From Closterium sp. NIES-65 (Eukaryota > Streptophyta > Zygnematophyceae > Desmidiales > Closteriaceae): DNA of 64,000 nt. Positions 10,785 through 21,799 of this stretch are shown here, in pieces. A program made the position numbers and the translations under genes. Below the pieces are notes generated by a model. The model searched no databases, was not told the origin of the DNA, and saw nothing but the letters and a program-made list of their open reading frames with translations. Each line of letters opens with the position of its first letter. The stretch's first letter is position 1. The stretch lies in assembly GCA_948144175.1 (NCBI GenBank), contig CANXME010002528.1, positions 558,001-622,000 of the forward strand, in the 5' to 3' direction.

Positions 10785-13700
10785 TCAAGAGGTGAGCAAG
10801 TGAGGCAAGACAGGGACAAGACCCAGCTGTGTGCAGAACCGCTGATGATCACAAGGCGGAAGTGCCTTGGTGAAGACATCAGCAGTGTTGGCCTCAGAGG
10901 CCACGTAAGCAAGCCGCAACTGTCCACACTGCTGTAGCTCACGAGCAAGGAAGTAGCGGAGAGCAATGTGCTTTGTTCTGTGCTCCAGCCGCTGCTCTCG
11001 ACACAAGGCCAGCATGGCCTTGTTGTCTACGTATAGAACTGGAGGAGAACGAGGCGGCTCTCCGAGGTCGGTCAGCAGGTAGGTGAGCCAGTGAAGCTCC
11101 TGTGCAGTCATGGCCCCAGCGTAGATCTCGACCTCACAACTGGAGCCGAGAACAGAAGACGAGCGAGTAGCCCGCCACGAGACAGAGCCGGAACCAAGGC
11201 TGAAGGTGTAACCCTGTGACGACCGCTGTGTAGCCTGGTCGTCAGCCCAAGAAGCGTCCGCGTGCCCAGTGAGGACCACTGGACGTCGCCCTCCAAGCAC
11301 TAGCCCCATGCCCGACGTACTGCACAAGTAGCGCAACACCCTCTTCGCTGCAGCCATGTGCTCTGGTCGGTGTCTCCCAGGAGTAACATAGCGTGCGATA
11401 ATGCTAAGAGGGTATGCAAGGTCAGGTCGTGTGCAGGTCATCAGGTACATGAGGCAGCCAACAAGCTCTAGATACGGGCCACTCGACTCTACGGACTCAT
11501 CCGAAGGCAGAGCTGAGAGCGAGTGGCGAGTAGGCAGAGGAGTGGCCTGAGGCGAGGAGTACGTAAAGCCGAAGCGCTGAAGGACGTGCTGCACCATGTG
11601 TGACTGAGTCAGGGTAATGGTGCGGCGTGCTCTGTCCCGGGTGATCTGCAAACCAAGGTAGCTGCGCAGTTCACCCAGGTCTGTGCATATGTGTCTCTTC
11701 TGCTGCTCGGACTTCACGTAGGCGAGTCCAGCAGTGTCAGCTGTGGCAAAGACCAAGTCGTTGACGTACACGAGGATGTAGAAAGGCGGCAGAGAGGTGT
11801 CGGTGCGCAGAAACAGCGACGGGTCGGCAGTAGAAGGAGCAAACCCAAGAGCCGCAAGTGTAGTCCTCAGTGTGTCGTGCCACTCACGGGGTGCCTGGCG
11901 GAGACCGTAGACTGGCCGCCGGAGGCTCCACTGGGTACCAGGAGGGAACGACCCAGTGAAACCAGGTGGGCGGCGCAGCCAGATCTCCTCGTGGAGGCTG
12001 CCCTGCAAGAAAGCTGTGCTGAAGTCGAGAGAGTGCAGCTCGTAGTCTCGGTGAGCAGCAACGTGCAACAGTACCCGAAGAGTGGTCATCTTCGGGGTGG
12101 GAGAGAAGGTCTGAAAGTAGTCAACTCCCTGCCGCTGACTGAAGCCACGAGCGACGTAACGCGCCTTGAAGACAGGCGGAGAACCCGGCGGCCGCTTCAC
12201 CCTGAAAATCCACATGCCACTGACGATGTTCGCCTCAGGAGGGGGGACAGTATCGACGTAGGTGCCTGTGGACTTCCAGGAAGCAATCTCTGCATCCATA
12301 GCTGCCTGCCACTGAGAAGAGTAGGGACCCTTTATCGCCTCCGCGTAAGAGCGCGGAGTCGGGATGTCAAGTGCATCCGGGTCTCCCTCAAGGGTAAGCA
12401 GTACGGACACGAGATGAGGTGAAGCAGCGGCCAGGCACTAGAACTCCTCCTGCCTGTCCTCAAGGACGTCCGTGCCAAGGGCACACTCACCCCCAATCGA
12501 CGGAGGACAGACAGACTCAGACTCAGCGACAAGACTCGCAGCGTAGTCTAGGCGACAGCGAGCAGCAAAGTCGACGAGCTCAGCAACTAGGGCAGACGCA
12601 GCAGTGGACTCGAAAGAAGGGTCAGTGACGACAGTAGCAAGGAGACGCGTGACAGTAGGACTGGCAGCACGAAGAGAGTCCGACTCCGGGTCGGCAAGAG
12701 CAGGAAGAGAGGACTCAGGAGGAGAAGACAAAGGGGCACACAGAGGAGCAGTGGACGGACGCAGAGACATCTGGTGCGTGCCAGGGACAGGAGGAGGACG
12801 CTGACGTGAACCGCGACCACTAGCGCGAGCAGCACGAACAGGTGACGCAGGACGAGACGCAGGCTCACGACGCTCAGCAAGACCTCCAGTAGGACCAGTG
12901 TAGGGAGAAGGAGCAGGCAGTGGGGAGGCAGGCTGTAAGTGTAGCTGTGACGGGACAGGCTGCGGACACTCTAAGGGAGGAGGAGGAGGACAAGTAGAAG
13001 GCGGAAGACCAAGAACCTACTGCAGGAGCGGAACAAAGTACGGTCGAGGCCGCGCGGCGACGCTAGACACAGCAGGGACAGCACCAGGACCTGAGCAGGA
13101 GCACCCGCTCCAGCAGCACCTCCAGCAGCTCCAGAACCTCCAGCAGCACCAGCAGCACCCACAGCAGAACCGGGAGCAGGAGGCTCAGCACCCTCGCCCG
13201 TAGTAGCACCAGCTCCAGTCGAACCCGCAGGCCCAGTAGCTCCAGTACTCCCAGTACGAGCACCTCCGGGACCAGCGGCACCAGCACCCTCAGCAGCCGA
13301 AGAACCTCCAGCTCCAGCAGCACGCCTCCAGCGCCGGGCAAACCACTCGCGCAGCTCGGGCGGAGAGAGTGGCTCCCGGTTAGAGGAAGCACCCGGAGGA
13401 CCTCCCGGCGTAGCACCTCCAAGCTCAGCACCCCCAGGTACAACACCTCCAGGCGTAGCACCCCCAGGCTCAGCACCCCCAGACGCAGCACCCCCAGGCT
13501 CAGCACCCCTAGGCGTAGCACCCCCAGGCTCAGCACCCCCAGTCTCAGCACCCCCAGGCTCAGCACCCCCAGTCGCAGCACCCCCAGGCTCAGCACCCCC
13601 AGTCGCAGCACCCCCAGGCTCAGCACCCTCAGCAGCACCAGAGTCACTAGTAACCTCGACAGGCTCGACTGCGTCTACCTGGGACACACCTGAAGGGGCA

Positions 13701-16553
13701 GGACCCTGAGGGGGGAGGGGGTCTACCAGGGGGGGACCTGGTACAAGGAAGAGCGGGGGAGCGGGGAGGGACGGAGTGCAGTAGGGGAAGAGGCGGTAGT
13801 AGGGGATCGACTCGTCAAACGTGACGTCCTGGGAGGACAGAACACGTCGGGAGGTGGGGTGGTAGAACTGCCACCCAGGCGCGTCAGGGGGGAACCCCAG
13901 GAAGACGCAAGGAGCAGCACGAGGGGACAGCTTGTCCGCAGACAAGTAGCGGACAAACGCCCGAGATCCCCAGACCCGGAACGCCGACGCACCGCCAACC
14001 TTCCCCGTCCACAGCAAGGCTGGAGAGGTCTCCGGCCTGGAGACCCTGGGGTGGAGGTTGATCTGATGCGCCGCGTACCTCACCGCAAACGGCCACAGAA
14101 AATGGGGGGCAGCCGCATGCATCATGGACGTACGAGCGACGTCCATGACCATGCCAATGCGGCGCTCAGCAATCCCATTTTGCTGCGGAGAGTCCGGAAG
14201 CATGAAGGTCTGACGGATGCCTCGTGCGCGACAGTAGGCTCTCAGAAGGCCAGAGGAAAACTCTCCGCCTCTGTCCGAGTGCAGACGCAGAACAGGAAAG
14301 TCCGAGCCAAAGCTCTGCCTGAGCTGGAGACGAGCTGCGGATCCAGTCGATCAGCACCTCAGTGACATCACCCTTGCTGCGCAAGGGGAAGATTGCGGTG
14401 TAACGCGAGTAGTCGTCAACAACAAGCAGGAAGTAGCGCTCGTGACCCTGTCCACGGACGCGGGCTGGGCCCCACACGTCCATGTGAAGCGTCTGCAGAG
14501 GGGCCTCTGTCGGAGGAAACTGGGAAGAGTGAGGGGCAGCCCTCTGGCGCCCCTCGACACAGGGGACACAGGAAGGGCCAGGCTCCTGAGGAAGGGGAGG
14601 GAGGGACCGGGGGAGACCAGAGACAAGAAGACGAGAGGCCATGCCTCTGAGCCGAAGCAGAGAGGGGTGACCAAGGCGGTGGTGCCAGAGGAGAGTCTCG
14701 TGAGAGAGGAGACGACACGAACAGGGGGCAGACTCAGGACCAGACCTGGACGCTGCAGCAAACACCTGACCTGACGCAGACACCCTACCAGACTCAGCAA
14801 CTGGAGGAGACGCAGTGGTCAGTGTGTACAGGCTCGACCCCGGCTGACGTGTAAACGTAGCCAGGTGTCGGCCTGTGCGAGCCTCTGTGCAGTGCGTCAC
14901 TCTCTGACGCGCAGGATTGAACTGGTGAACTCCCCCATCCTGTAGGTCAGCACCACTCACCAAGTTCATAGAGAACGAGGGGAGGTAGAGACAAGTCAGG
15001 GTGCCAGAGGGAGCCGCCGGACACGGGAGGACTGTGGAGAAGTGAGACAGGACAGGACCCCCAGAGGGGTCAGCCAGAGACACCGCAACCGGCCGACTGA
15101 GCGGCGTGAGTGTGGTGGGGTCCCGGAAGAAGGAGCTAGAAGCCCCAGAGTCAAGGGTGAAGGTGAGGGAGGCCGAAGCCGACGCAGTACCTGAGAGTGC
15201 AGACTCACCAGTACCTGACGATGCAGACGCACTAGAACCTAGAGCAGCAGCGTCGCAAGCACCTAGGGCAGCAGCCGCAACAGTACCGAGAGCAACAGGC
15301 TCAAGGCCCGGATCGGGCGGGAAACACCGGTAACAGTCACCCTCATCACTAATAGACACAGAATACATGGCAGACAGAATAGCATCAAAATCAAGATCAT
15401 AGATGGCAACTCCCGCCCTAGACAGCTCGCCCCAGCGAGGGATCTCGGTGGCCTTAGGGAACTGGTGACGCCACGCGTCCATAAGGCGGCCAAAGCAGCG
15501 CTGGGTGGGGTGCGCACCCTCACACTGCTCACCCGCACGGTCGCCGGTGCGCAGGACGTAGGTGCACGGACCAAAACCCCCACCCCGTTGGCGTGCAGTG
15601 TACCACTCACGGAGCTGCGAAGGGGACAGGGTCTCACGACCACGCTGCTGCTGCTGGCGCGGACCACCACCGGAGCCACTCCTCTGCGTAGACCCGCGAC
15701 CAGCTCCACCGCCACCTCCGCCGCCTCCGCCGCCACCTCCACCGCCCCCGCCAGCTCCTCCAGTGCCTTTGCCCCCCTTGCCCCTGCCTGTGCGGCGCTT
15801 CCCCGAAGGGGCAGACGCAGCGCCGACCGACTCGAGACCAACGAGGTCCGCACCAGCAGCAGAAGCGACAGAGGGGGGAGGGAGAACACCCCTCAAAGAC
15901 TAGGGTGTGGGGGTCACCACGAGAAGCTCCTACAGCGACTTTGCTCTTTTCCGCCGCTAGGAGGGACTTCTCGAGGAGGTCAATGGTGAGGGTGGTGGGG
16001 AACACAGCTAGGAACTGGTCCCTGACCACTCTAAGGGAGTCAGGGAGTCGGGTGACTATGAAGTAGAGGGTGATGTACATGGGGGGGGGGGGTTCTTGGC
16101 GCAGAAGTCAGCAGGAAGCGCAGCGCGGTAGCGAGTGTCACTAGTGCGGAGGTGCGTAATGAGATCAGCAACTGTGGGAAAGGCAGCAAGGTCAGGGAAG
16201 AGGTACGGCAGCATGAGACGGCTTAGTGCAGCAGTGGCAGGGGAGGAGTAGCGTGCAACTACAGCGTCGTACAAGGTCTGAGCACTCTTGTACTGACTAA
16301 AGTGTGCACGCTCGGAGGTAGGGAGGTGGCGACGCACAGCAAGACGTGCAGCAGCGTCGCGCGTGGCCCACTGGGAACGAACAGTGGCGTCAGCATCAGC
16401 AGAAGGGGCAGGGGAAGCGCCAGAGGTGAGGTCAAAGAGAGAGAGACCGTCTGCCCTATCGCACTGTAAGAACAGCTGCAGATCATCTACCCAGACCTCG
16501 AAGTCAATGGCCCGACCCTCAGCGTCAAAAGCTAGGACACTAGGGGTAGCCAT
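10785..16553 (-). pseudogene. Copia gag-pol of element 2, inactivated
   Basis: Order on the minus strand: gag (16553 to about 15900), Gly-rich linker, an unusual Cys/His motif (C-x13-C-x3-H-x4-C), protease LDSGAS, GAG-pre-integrase HRLGHPSLLRL and CVPC, integrase core (HMDVWGPA, HSD, AERRIG), a PGGAE repeat spacer, reverse transcriptase and RNase H, ending PHLLTS at 10785. Breaks: a 12-C tract at 16092-16081; an extra C near 15880; a 2-base deletion near 14345; a 1-base deletion near 13105; and TAG stops at 13019-13017 and 12437-12435, both where element 3 has CAG. The RT active site reads YVND instead of YVDD (near 11770), which should abolish catalysis. The copy cannot encode a working polyprotein. 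Confidence 0.88.
13420..13640 (-). repeat. In-frame minisatellite coding GGAEPGGA repeats, element 2
   Basis: Between integrase and reverse transcriptase the polyprotein has a run of Gly-Gly-Ala-Glu-Pro units, coded by 15- and 30-base repeats of the GGTGCTGAGCCTGGG type. The matching stretch in element 3 is 29100-29330, with a different number and order of units. It is a flexible, length-variable hinge. Confidence 0.8.
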
Positions 16554-16619
16554 GACGACAGTAGACTAGCAGTGCAAGCAGTAGGGTGAGGGCAGTGCAG
16601 TGAAAGAGGCGCTGTGTTG

Positions 16620-17550
16620 ACCAGACAGGGCAGCTCAGGCAGGTCGGAAGTAGGGCGGCTCGGCGGCTCGGCTGCGGGGCGGCTCGGTGGCTCGGCTGCA
16701 GGGCGGCTCGGCTGCTGGGCGGCTCGGCTGCTGGGCGGCTCGGCTGCTGGGCGGCTCGGCTGCTGGGCGGCTCGGCTACTGGGTGGCTCGGCTGCTCGGC
16801 GGCTCGGCTGCAGGGCGGCTCGGCTGCTGAGTGCTCCGGTGCCCGGGCGGCTCGGCGGTGCTGCTGCAGGGCGGCGCGGCGCTGCAGCAGGTGAGAGGCG
16901 GCGAGGCCGCAGTAGAGGGCGGCAAGGCCGCAGGTGACAGCGGCAGAGGCCGCAGTAGAAGGGCGGCGTGGCGGCAGCACGAGGCGGCGAGACTGCAGTG
17001 AGGGCGGCGAGGCCGCAGTGAGGGCAGCGAGGCCGCCGCAGAGACGGGCGACGACGGGCCGCGCTAGAGTGGCGGCGGGCCGCTGTGGATAGGGCGGCGA
17101 CGGGCCGCTGTAGGGCGGCGGCAGGCCGCTGGGGATAGGGCGGCGACGGGCCGCTTTAGGGCGGCGGCAGGCCGCTGCGGTGGGGGGGCGGCGTCGAGCC
17201 GCTGCGGAGCGGGCGGCGACGGGCCGCTTTAGGGCGGCGGCGGGCCACTTCGGAAAGGGCGGCGGCGGGCCGGTTAAGGGCAGCGACGGGCCGCTGCAGA
17301 ACGGGCGGCGGCGGGCCGGGTTAGGGCGGCGACGGGCCGCAGCAGAACGGGCGGCGGCGGGCCGCTTTAGGGCGACGGCGGGCCGCTGCGGAAAGGGCGG
17401 CGGCGGGCCGCTTAGGGCGGCGGCGGGCCGCTGCGGAAAGGGCGGCGACGGGCCGCCTTAGGGCGACGGCGGGCCGCTGCGGAAAGGGCGGCGACGGGCC
17501 GTCTTAGGGCGGCGGCGGGCCGCTGCGGAAAGTGCGACGGGCCGCTAGGG
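16620..17550 (-). repeat. GC-rich minisatellite leader of copia element 2
   Basis: From 16640 to 16830 there is a 16-bp unit (GGGCGGCTCGGCTGCT). From about 17040 to 17540 there are repeats of roughly 22-25 bp around GGGCGGCGGCGGGCCGCTGC. The position matches the leader of element 1, but the second array uses a different unit. Apparent coding frames here are artefacts. Confidence 0.85.
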
Positions 17551-17667
17551 GCCGCCGATAGATTAGGCGCGCTTCGGGCAGGGGGGCAGGACGCGCCCCG
17601 GGCAGGAAAAAAAAATCGGTCGGTGGGCCCTAGGAACTGTTCCCACGAGGGAACCTGCTCGATACCA

Positions 17668-17800
17668 TGAGGAAATACAAACGAGAATGAAATGAACTAT
17701 GAATGAAGTGAGTACAAGTACTAACCCTGATTGGGTTGTACCCCCTATGGGATACCCCACTATAGCCTACACAAAAGCATAAGCTATATATGTTCTGACA
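17668..17800 (-). repeat. Copia LTR, beta type (133 bp), 5' LTR of element 2
   Basis: On the minus strand it begins TGTCAGAACATATATAGC and ends GTATTTCCTCA, followed by the primer-binding site. It differs from the beta LTR at 32421-32553 at only about two positions, both near the start, and much more from the alpha LTRs. The adjacent host flank is GCGCG in element orientation. Confidence 0.88.
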
Positions 17801-17879
17801 CGCGCTCGCTCTTTACTCTAAGATCTATAATTTTTTCACTCATTCCAAATTCCTGCTGCCAGATACGCCTTTAGAACAG

Positions 17880-18075
17880 ATCCAGTTTCCCCATTGGACA
17901 GATTCAGTTTCCCCGTCCAGACAGAGTCAGTTTCCCTGTTCGGACTGATCAGTTTCCGTTCGGACAGATTCATTCTCCCCATTCAGACAGAGTCAGTATC
18001 CCTGTTCGAACTGATCAGTTTCCGTTCGGACAGATTCAGTTTCCCCATTCGGACAGACTCCGTTCCCCCATTCAT
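17880..18075. repeat. About 70-bp tandem repeat, 2.5 copies
   Basis: Words such as GGACAGATTCAGTTTCCCC, AGACAGAGTCAG and CTGTTCGGACTGATCAGTTTCC recur in the same order two to three times. This is unique sequence outside the beta LTR; no gene is evident. Confidence 0.7.
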
Positions 18076-18099
18076 ATCCCCTCTCCAGTTCGGCCTGTG

Positions 18100-20086
18100 G
18101 CATTGAGCCTTCCCAAAACCTTTCTCACGTTCACCCTTGGCTGCGCGGCTGCGTCAATCTGCCATCTGCCATCTTCCCATGTGCCCTGTCGCCCTCACCT
18201 GCGGAGCTTGTCAAACTGTCTCCTGAGAAGCGCCTGGCTCCTACTGGCACCTTGCTGCTGTCCTTCCACACACCAGGTACGCATGCACGCCCATCCTGTT
18301 GTCGGTGCTCTCCTCACTTTGCGTGTATTTTATTCATCTCATCCCTTTTCCGTGCTGTTTGTCTCTTAGCGTTTTATTAGCTCTACTACGTTTACATGTT
18401 CAATGCCACTCACCCCACCTACAACTTGCTGCTGCTACGTCTGTCACTAGCTTTGCGCTCGTTTCTTCCTTTTCCTCCTCTCCTTCTGGGCCTGCCATTC
18501 ACTTCGTCCGATTGTCGTGATGATTGATGAAAGAGAATCTTGCTACCCGCAAGCTTCGTGCCATGCCTTGCCATATGCCATCTTCGTGAAATTCACTGTC
18601 TTCTCTCTTCCATCTCCCATGCCTCCTGCATCTCTTCCACCCGCAGCCACTCACCTCCTCAGCTGCCCCTTTCCTACTGCTGCCAATCGTGCTTTACACT
18701 TCAGCCGCTCCGCCAGTTGCACTTCGCTCTGCTATCATCCTCTGAGGTGGGCATCCCCTGACTTTTGTACCTCCAGAATATTCAAGTATTCCCTCTCTGT
18801 CCTTTCTTGTTGCTGTGTCATTACCGCGCAGACCTCTATCTCCCTCTCACCTCACCACATTCAAAAGTGCACCTGTCAGCCCTTTCTACCACTTCCCCTG
18901 CTCCCCTCTCCACGTGCGACTCATCCCTATGTACTCATCCCATCCGTTCCTACCACTGAGTAGCTTACCGATCCGATCCGGGTGCTCTTGTTCACGCCAC
19001 ACCATCCAGTTCTCCGTTCACCTGTCACCTCACGTGGCTGGTTTCTTCTCTCTCAAAATCCCGCATTGCGTGCTCGCGTCGGCTTCCCTCACATGTGCGA
19101 TCGTGGTAAGGAGAACAGCTGGCAGGCACACATGGCATATCCCATGCCATGCTGAGCTCGTCGCCTTGTCGTATTGCTGCTCCGCCTCCTCGTGCAGCAT
19201 CGTATCTGGCTGCTTTCCTCCGTCTGGCTTCCTTTCTGATGTCAAGTTGTGGTGCAAGTGTCGTTATCAGTTCATACAGGATTGGATATGCCTATTATAA
19301 GAGACTTCAAAATGGAAAGTCATTGGTTTTCTCCTTTCAATTCCTTTCTTGGTTGCTTTTTCATTCGACTCACTCTATCTGACTCACGCTAATTGACGCT
19401 TTATATTAGCGCTCTGTGCACCTCTCCAACCTGCTCATAATCCCCCGTCCGTCTTATTTGGTTCCTCTCACTGTTTCGTTTGTTGTGCTTCAGGTTCACT
19501 CTTTCAGCAAGTTTCTGCCTGCTCCGTTTTCTCCTTCTACTATGCTTGGCCTTCAGGCCTTGCCAGTCTAAGTGAACTTCGGTTATACCACCACCCAATG
19601 CAGTCCCTGCGGCTCGCTGCCCTTTACGCCCTGCATTCGTTTTCGCCCCGTTGCAACCATTTGCAGATCCGCTTCTTGGCAGTCCTCGCTCGCACTTCTT
19701 GCCCCTCGTGACATCTCCTCCTAGCCTCCCCTTGTTCCATTGCCGCCAGGCTTCATGCCAAACGCATGTGTGTGTCTGCACAAGCTTTCTCCTCTCACGG
19801 CTGATCCAATCCACATATGCATCCCATTGTGTGTGCCTTGAATATCACCCGTCTGCCTCCTATTTTCGACATTTGAACCTAATTTATTCCGCCCTTGTCT
19901 TCTTCCACCAGGCTGCAGTGAAGGAGGAAGGCAAGGATCGTGTGAGGGGAGTGAGAAGATGATACGGCTGCCTACTCTACTCCGCCCTTGTCTTCTTTCA
20001 CAAGGCTGCAGTGAAGGAGGCAGCGGAGGAGGAAGGCAAGGACCAGCCGTTGAAGTCGGATCGTTTTAAGGGAGTGAGCGGACGAT
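18100..20086 (+). other. 5' region of CC-LRR copy B (non-coding exon and introns)
   Basis: At 18220-18276 a GAGAAGCGCC...CACACACCAG stretch followed by GTACGCA matches copy C (donor at 46322) and copy D (donor at 62043, minus strand). It is probably a shared 5' UTR exon ending at 18276. A second shared block covers 19080-19260 (CTTCCCTCACAT, CGTGGTAAGGAGAACAGCT, GTGGTGCAAGTG). At 19885-19930 and 19977-20030 a roughly 95-bp unit with GGCTGCAGTGAAGGAGG is tandemly duplicated just before the ATG. No protein is supported in this stretch. Confidence 0.5.
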
Positions 20087-21506
20087 ATGGCTGCTAAGAG
20101 AGCAAGGGGGCCAGTGGTGAACGAGGCAGTGCTGGCAGCAATGAGAGAGGAGCTGGCTGCACACAAGGAAGAGGTGGATGAGCTGCGGCGCATGCTGACT
20201 GTATCTGAGCAGAGGAATGGGGCAATCGCTGCTGCGATGGAGGAGAATAGGAAAGAGTTTATTGCAGTGAAAATTGAGTTTATCGAAGTGAAGAGGGAGC
20301 TGATTGCAGTGAAGATGCAGTTGTTTACAGTGAAGGGGGAGTTGGCTGAGCACAAGCAGTCAGCTACATTGCAGCTGGAGGAGGCTGAGAGAAGGCGAGT
20401 GGCAGAAACGAGTGAGACGAGAGGGCAGGTGGAGGAGAGGGAGAGGGAGTTTGCAGCATTGCAGGGGGAGGTGAATGCAGTGAGAAGGGAGGTGAAAGCA
20501 GTGACGGGGGGGGTGAATGCAGTGAAGGGGGAGGTCACTGATCAGACTTGTCGTGTGCTCAAGCTTGAAGCTGCCTTTGAGGAAGCTTTGGTCTCCCTCC
20601 CTTGTACGAGGCGATTGGGGAAGCACGCGAGCGTTTGAGGTAAGTTGTTCTTGCTAGAAATTGTTCTGTTTTTTTTTTTTTTTTTAGCTATAACTTGGTG
20701 CTAAACATCTGCAAAATATGCCGCAATGTTGCACCATGTTTGATCAAGGGTCATGATTTGATATGCTTTGGAAGCTCGTACGTTCTCTTGCTGCGGACTC
20801 CTCCAGGCTGTGTCGTCGGCATTCAGCGGGAAGACCAAACGCGTACGAGCCTGGATTTGAGAGATCTCCCCAACCTGTCAGACACGGCTCTTCATGTTGT
20901 CTCCACAATGGCCCACCTGAAAAATATCGAGCTGAACAGGTCTGCAGGCTTCAGTGCAGAGTACATCAAGCACATCTACAAACTGCTACATTTGATGGAT
21001 ATAGATCTCAGAGACTCGTCCATTTCAGATGGTGGCTTGGAAGGCATTGGGAAAGTGAGGAACCTTGAGAGGCTAATTTGCGACAGCACCAATGTGACTG
21101 ATGCTGGCCTGCTGCACCTCACTTGTGTTTCCTCAATCAAGGTCCTCTCAATTGCTGGTTGCAAGGGTGTCACATCTGCTGGCATGGAGCATGTGGGGAG
21201 GTTGAAAAGCCTTCAGGAGCTGTGGGTTGGTAGGACTGGAGTGAAGGATGAGGGGCTGCAGCATTTGACCTCCCTGGCCAGCTTGAAGAGACTCTCTCTA
21301 GGAGTTGGGATTACCGATGCAAACATGGAGCACGTCGGCTGACTAGTTTGGAAGGCTTGCAGATGTGGGGAAGCACAGTTTCTCTTGAAGTTGGGCTGAA
21401 ATGCCTGCAGAGCCTGCCCCACTTGAAGAAATTCAAGTTAAACGTCGGCGGCTTGGAGGCTCTTGTGACGACAATGCTTCCAGAAGTGACCGTTGGGTTT
21501 ATATAA
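20087..21506 (+). pseudogene. CC-LRR family copy B, disrupted
   Basis: Exon 1 starts ATGGCTGCTAAG at 20087 and encodes a long coiled coil with the family signature EAVLAAMREELAAHKEEVDE and heptad-like VKREL/VKGEL repeats. The donor GAG|GTAAGT lies at 20640. The frame meets TGA at 20636-20638, three codons' worth of sequence short of the homologous exon end. Exon 2 probably starts at 20807 after CTCCTCCAG and carries LRRs (LDLRDLPNLSDTAL, STNVTDAGLLHL, CKGVTSAGMEHVGRL). At about 21341 the frame breaks after MEHVG. The following repeats (LTSLEGLQMWGS, then LKCLQSLPHLKKFKL) continue in another frame to TAA at 21504-21506. The copy has one or two more LRRs than A, C or D. Probably a pseudogene; function unknown. 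Confidence 0.7.
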
Positions 21507-21556
21507 TGACCTTGTCATTGTTGCTTTCTCAATCTGACAAGCCCAACCGATGTTGA

Positions 21557-21787
21557 CCCATGGCTCCCTTTCTCATGGCTCCCTTTCTCATGGCTCTCTT
21601 TCTCATGGTTCCCTTTCTCATGGCTCTCTTTCTCATGGCTCCCTTTCTCATGGCTCTCTTTCTCATGGCTCCCTTTCTCATGGCTCCCTTTCTCATGGCT
21701 CCCTTTCTCATGGCTCCCTTTCTCATGGCTCCCTTTCTCATGGCTCTCTTTCTCATGGCTCTCTTTCTCATGGCTCTCTTTCTCCCA
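21557..21787. repeat. 15-bp minisatellite TTTCTCATGGCTCCC
   Basis: About 15 near-perfect head-to-tail copies start 50 bases after the end of copy B. Variants are mostly CCC to TCT. The 15-base period keeps all frames open, so the small frames here are artefacts. Confidence 0.95.
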
Positions 21788-21799
21788 TGACTCCACTGA

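Larger units (their letters stand above)
10554..17800 (-). mobile_element. Short-LTR copia element 2, full length but degenerate, unlike LTRs
   Basis: It runs from a beta LTR (17800-17668) through primer-binding site TGGTATCGAGC (17667-17657, one base shorter than the canonical site), a GC-rich leader, gag-pol (16553-10785) and a short AT-rich 3' UTR to an alpha LTR (10685-10554). Compared with element 3 about 110 bases of 3' UTR are missing just before the alpha LTR. A single insertion should have matching LTRs; beta and alpha differ at many sites, so this unit is a recombination product. The flank beyond the beta LTR is GCGCG on the element strand (17805-17801). Confidence 0.85.

Noticed and set aside
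13063-13647. Leu/Val-rich frame ([12 protein letters not shown]...) that looks like a membrane protein
   Set aside because: It is the wrong frame of the PGGAE hinge of copia element 2; the same artefact occurs at 29085-29771 in element 3.
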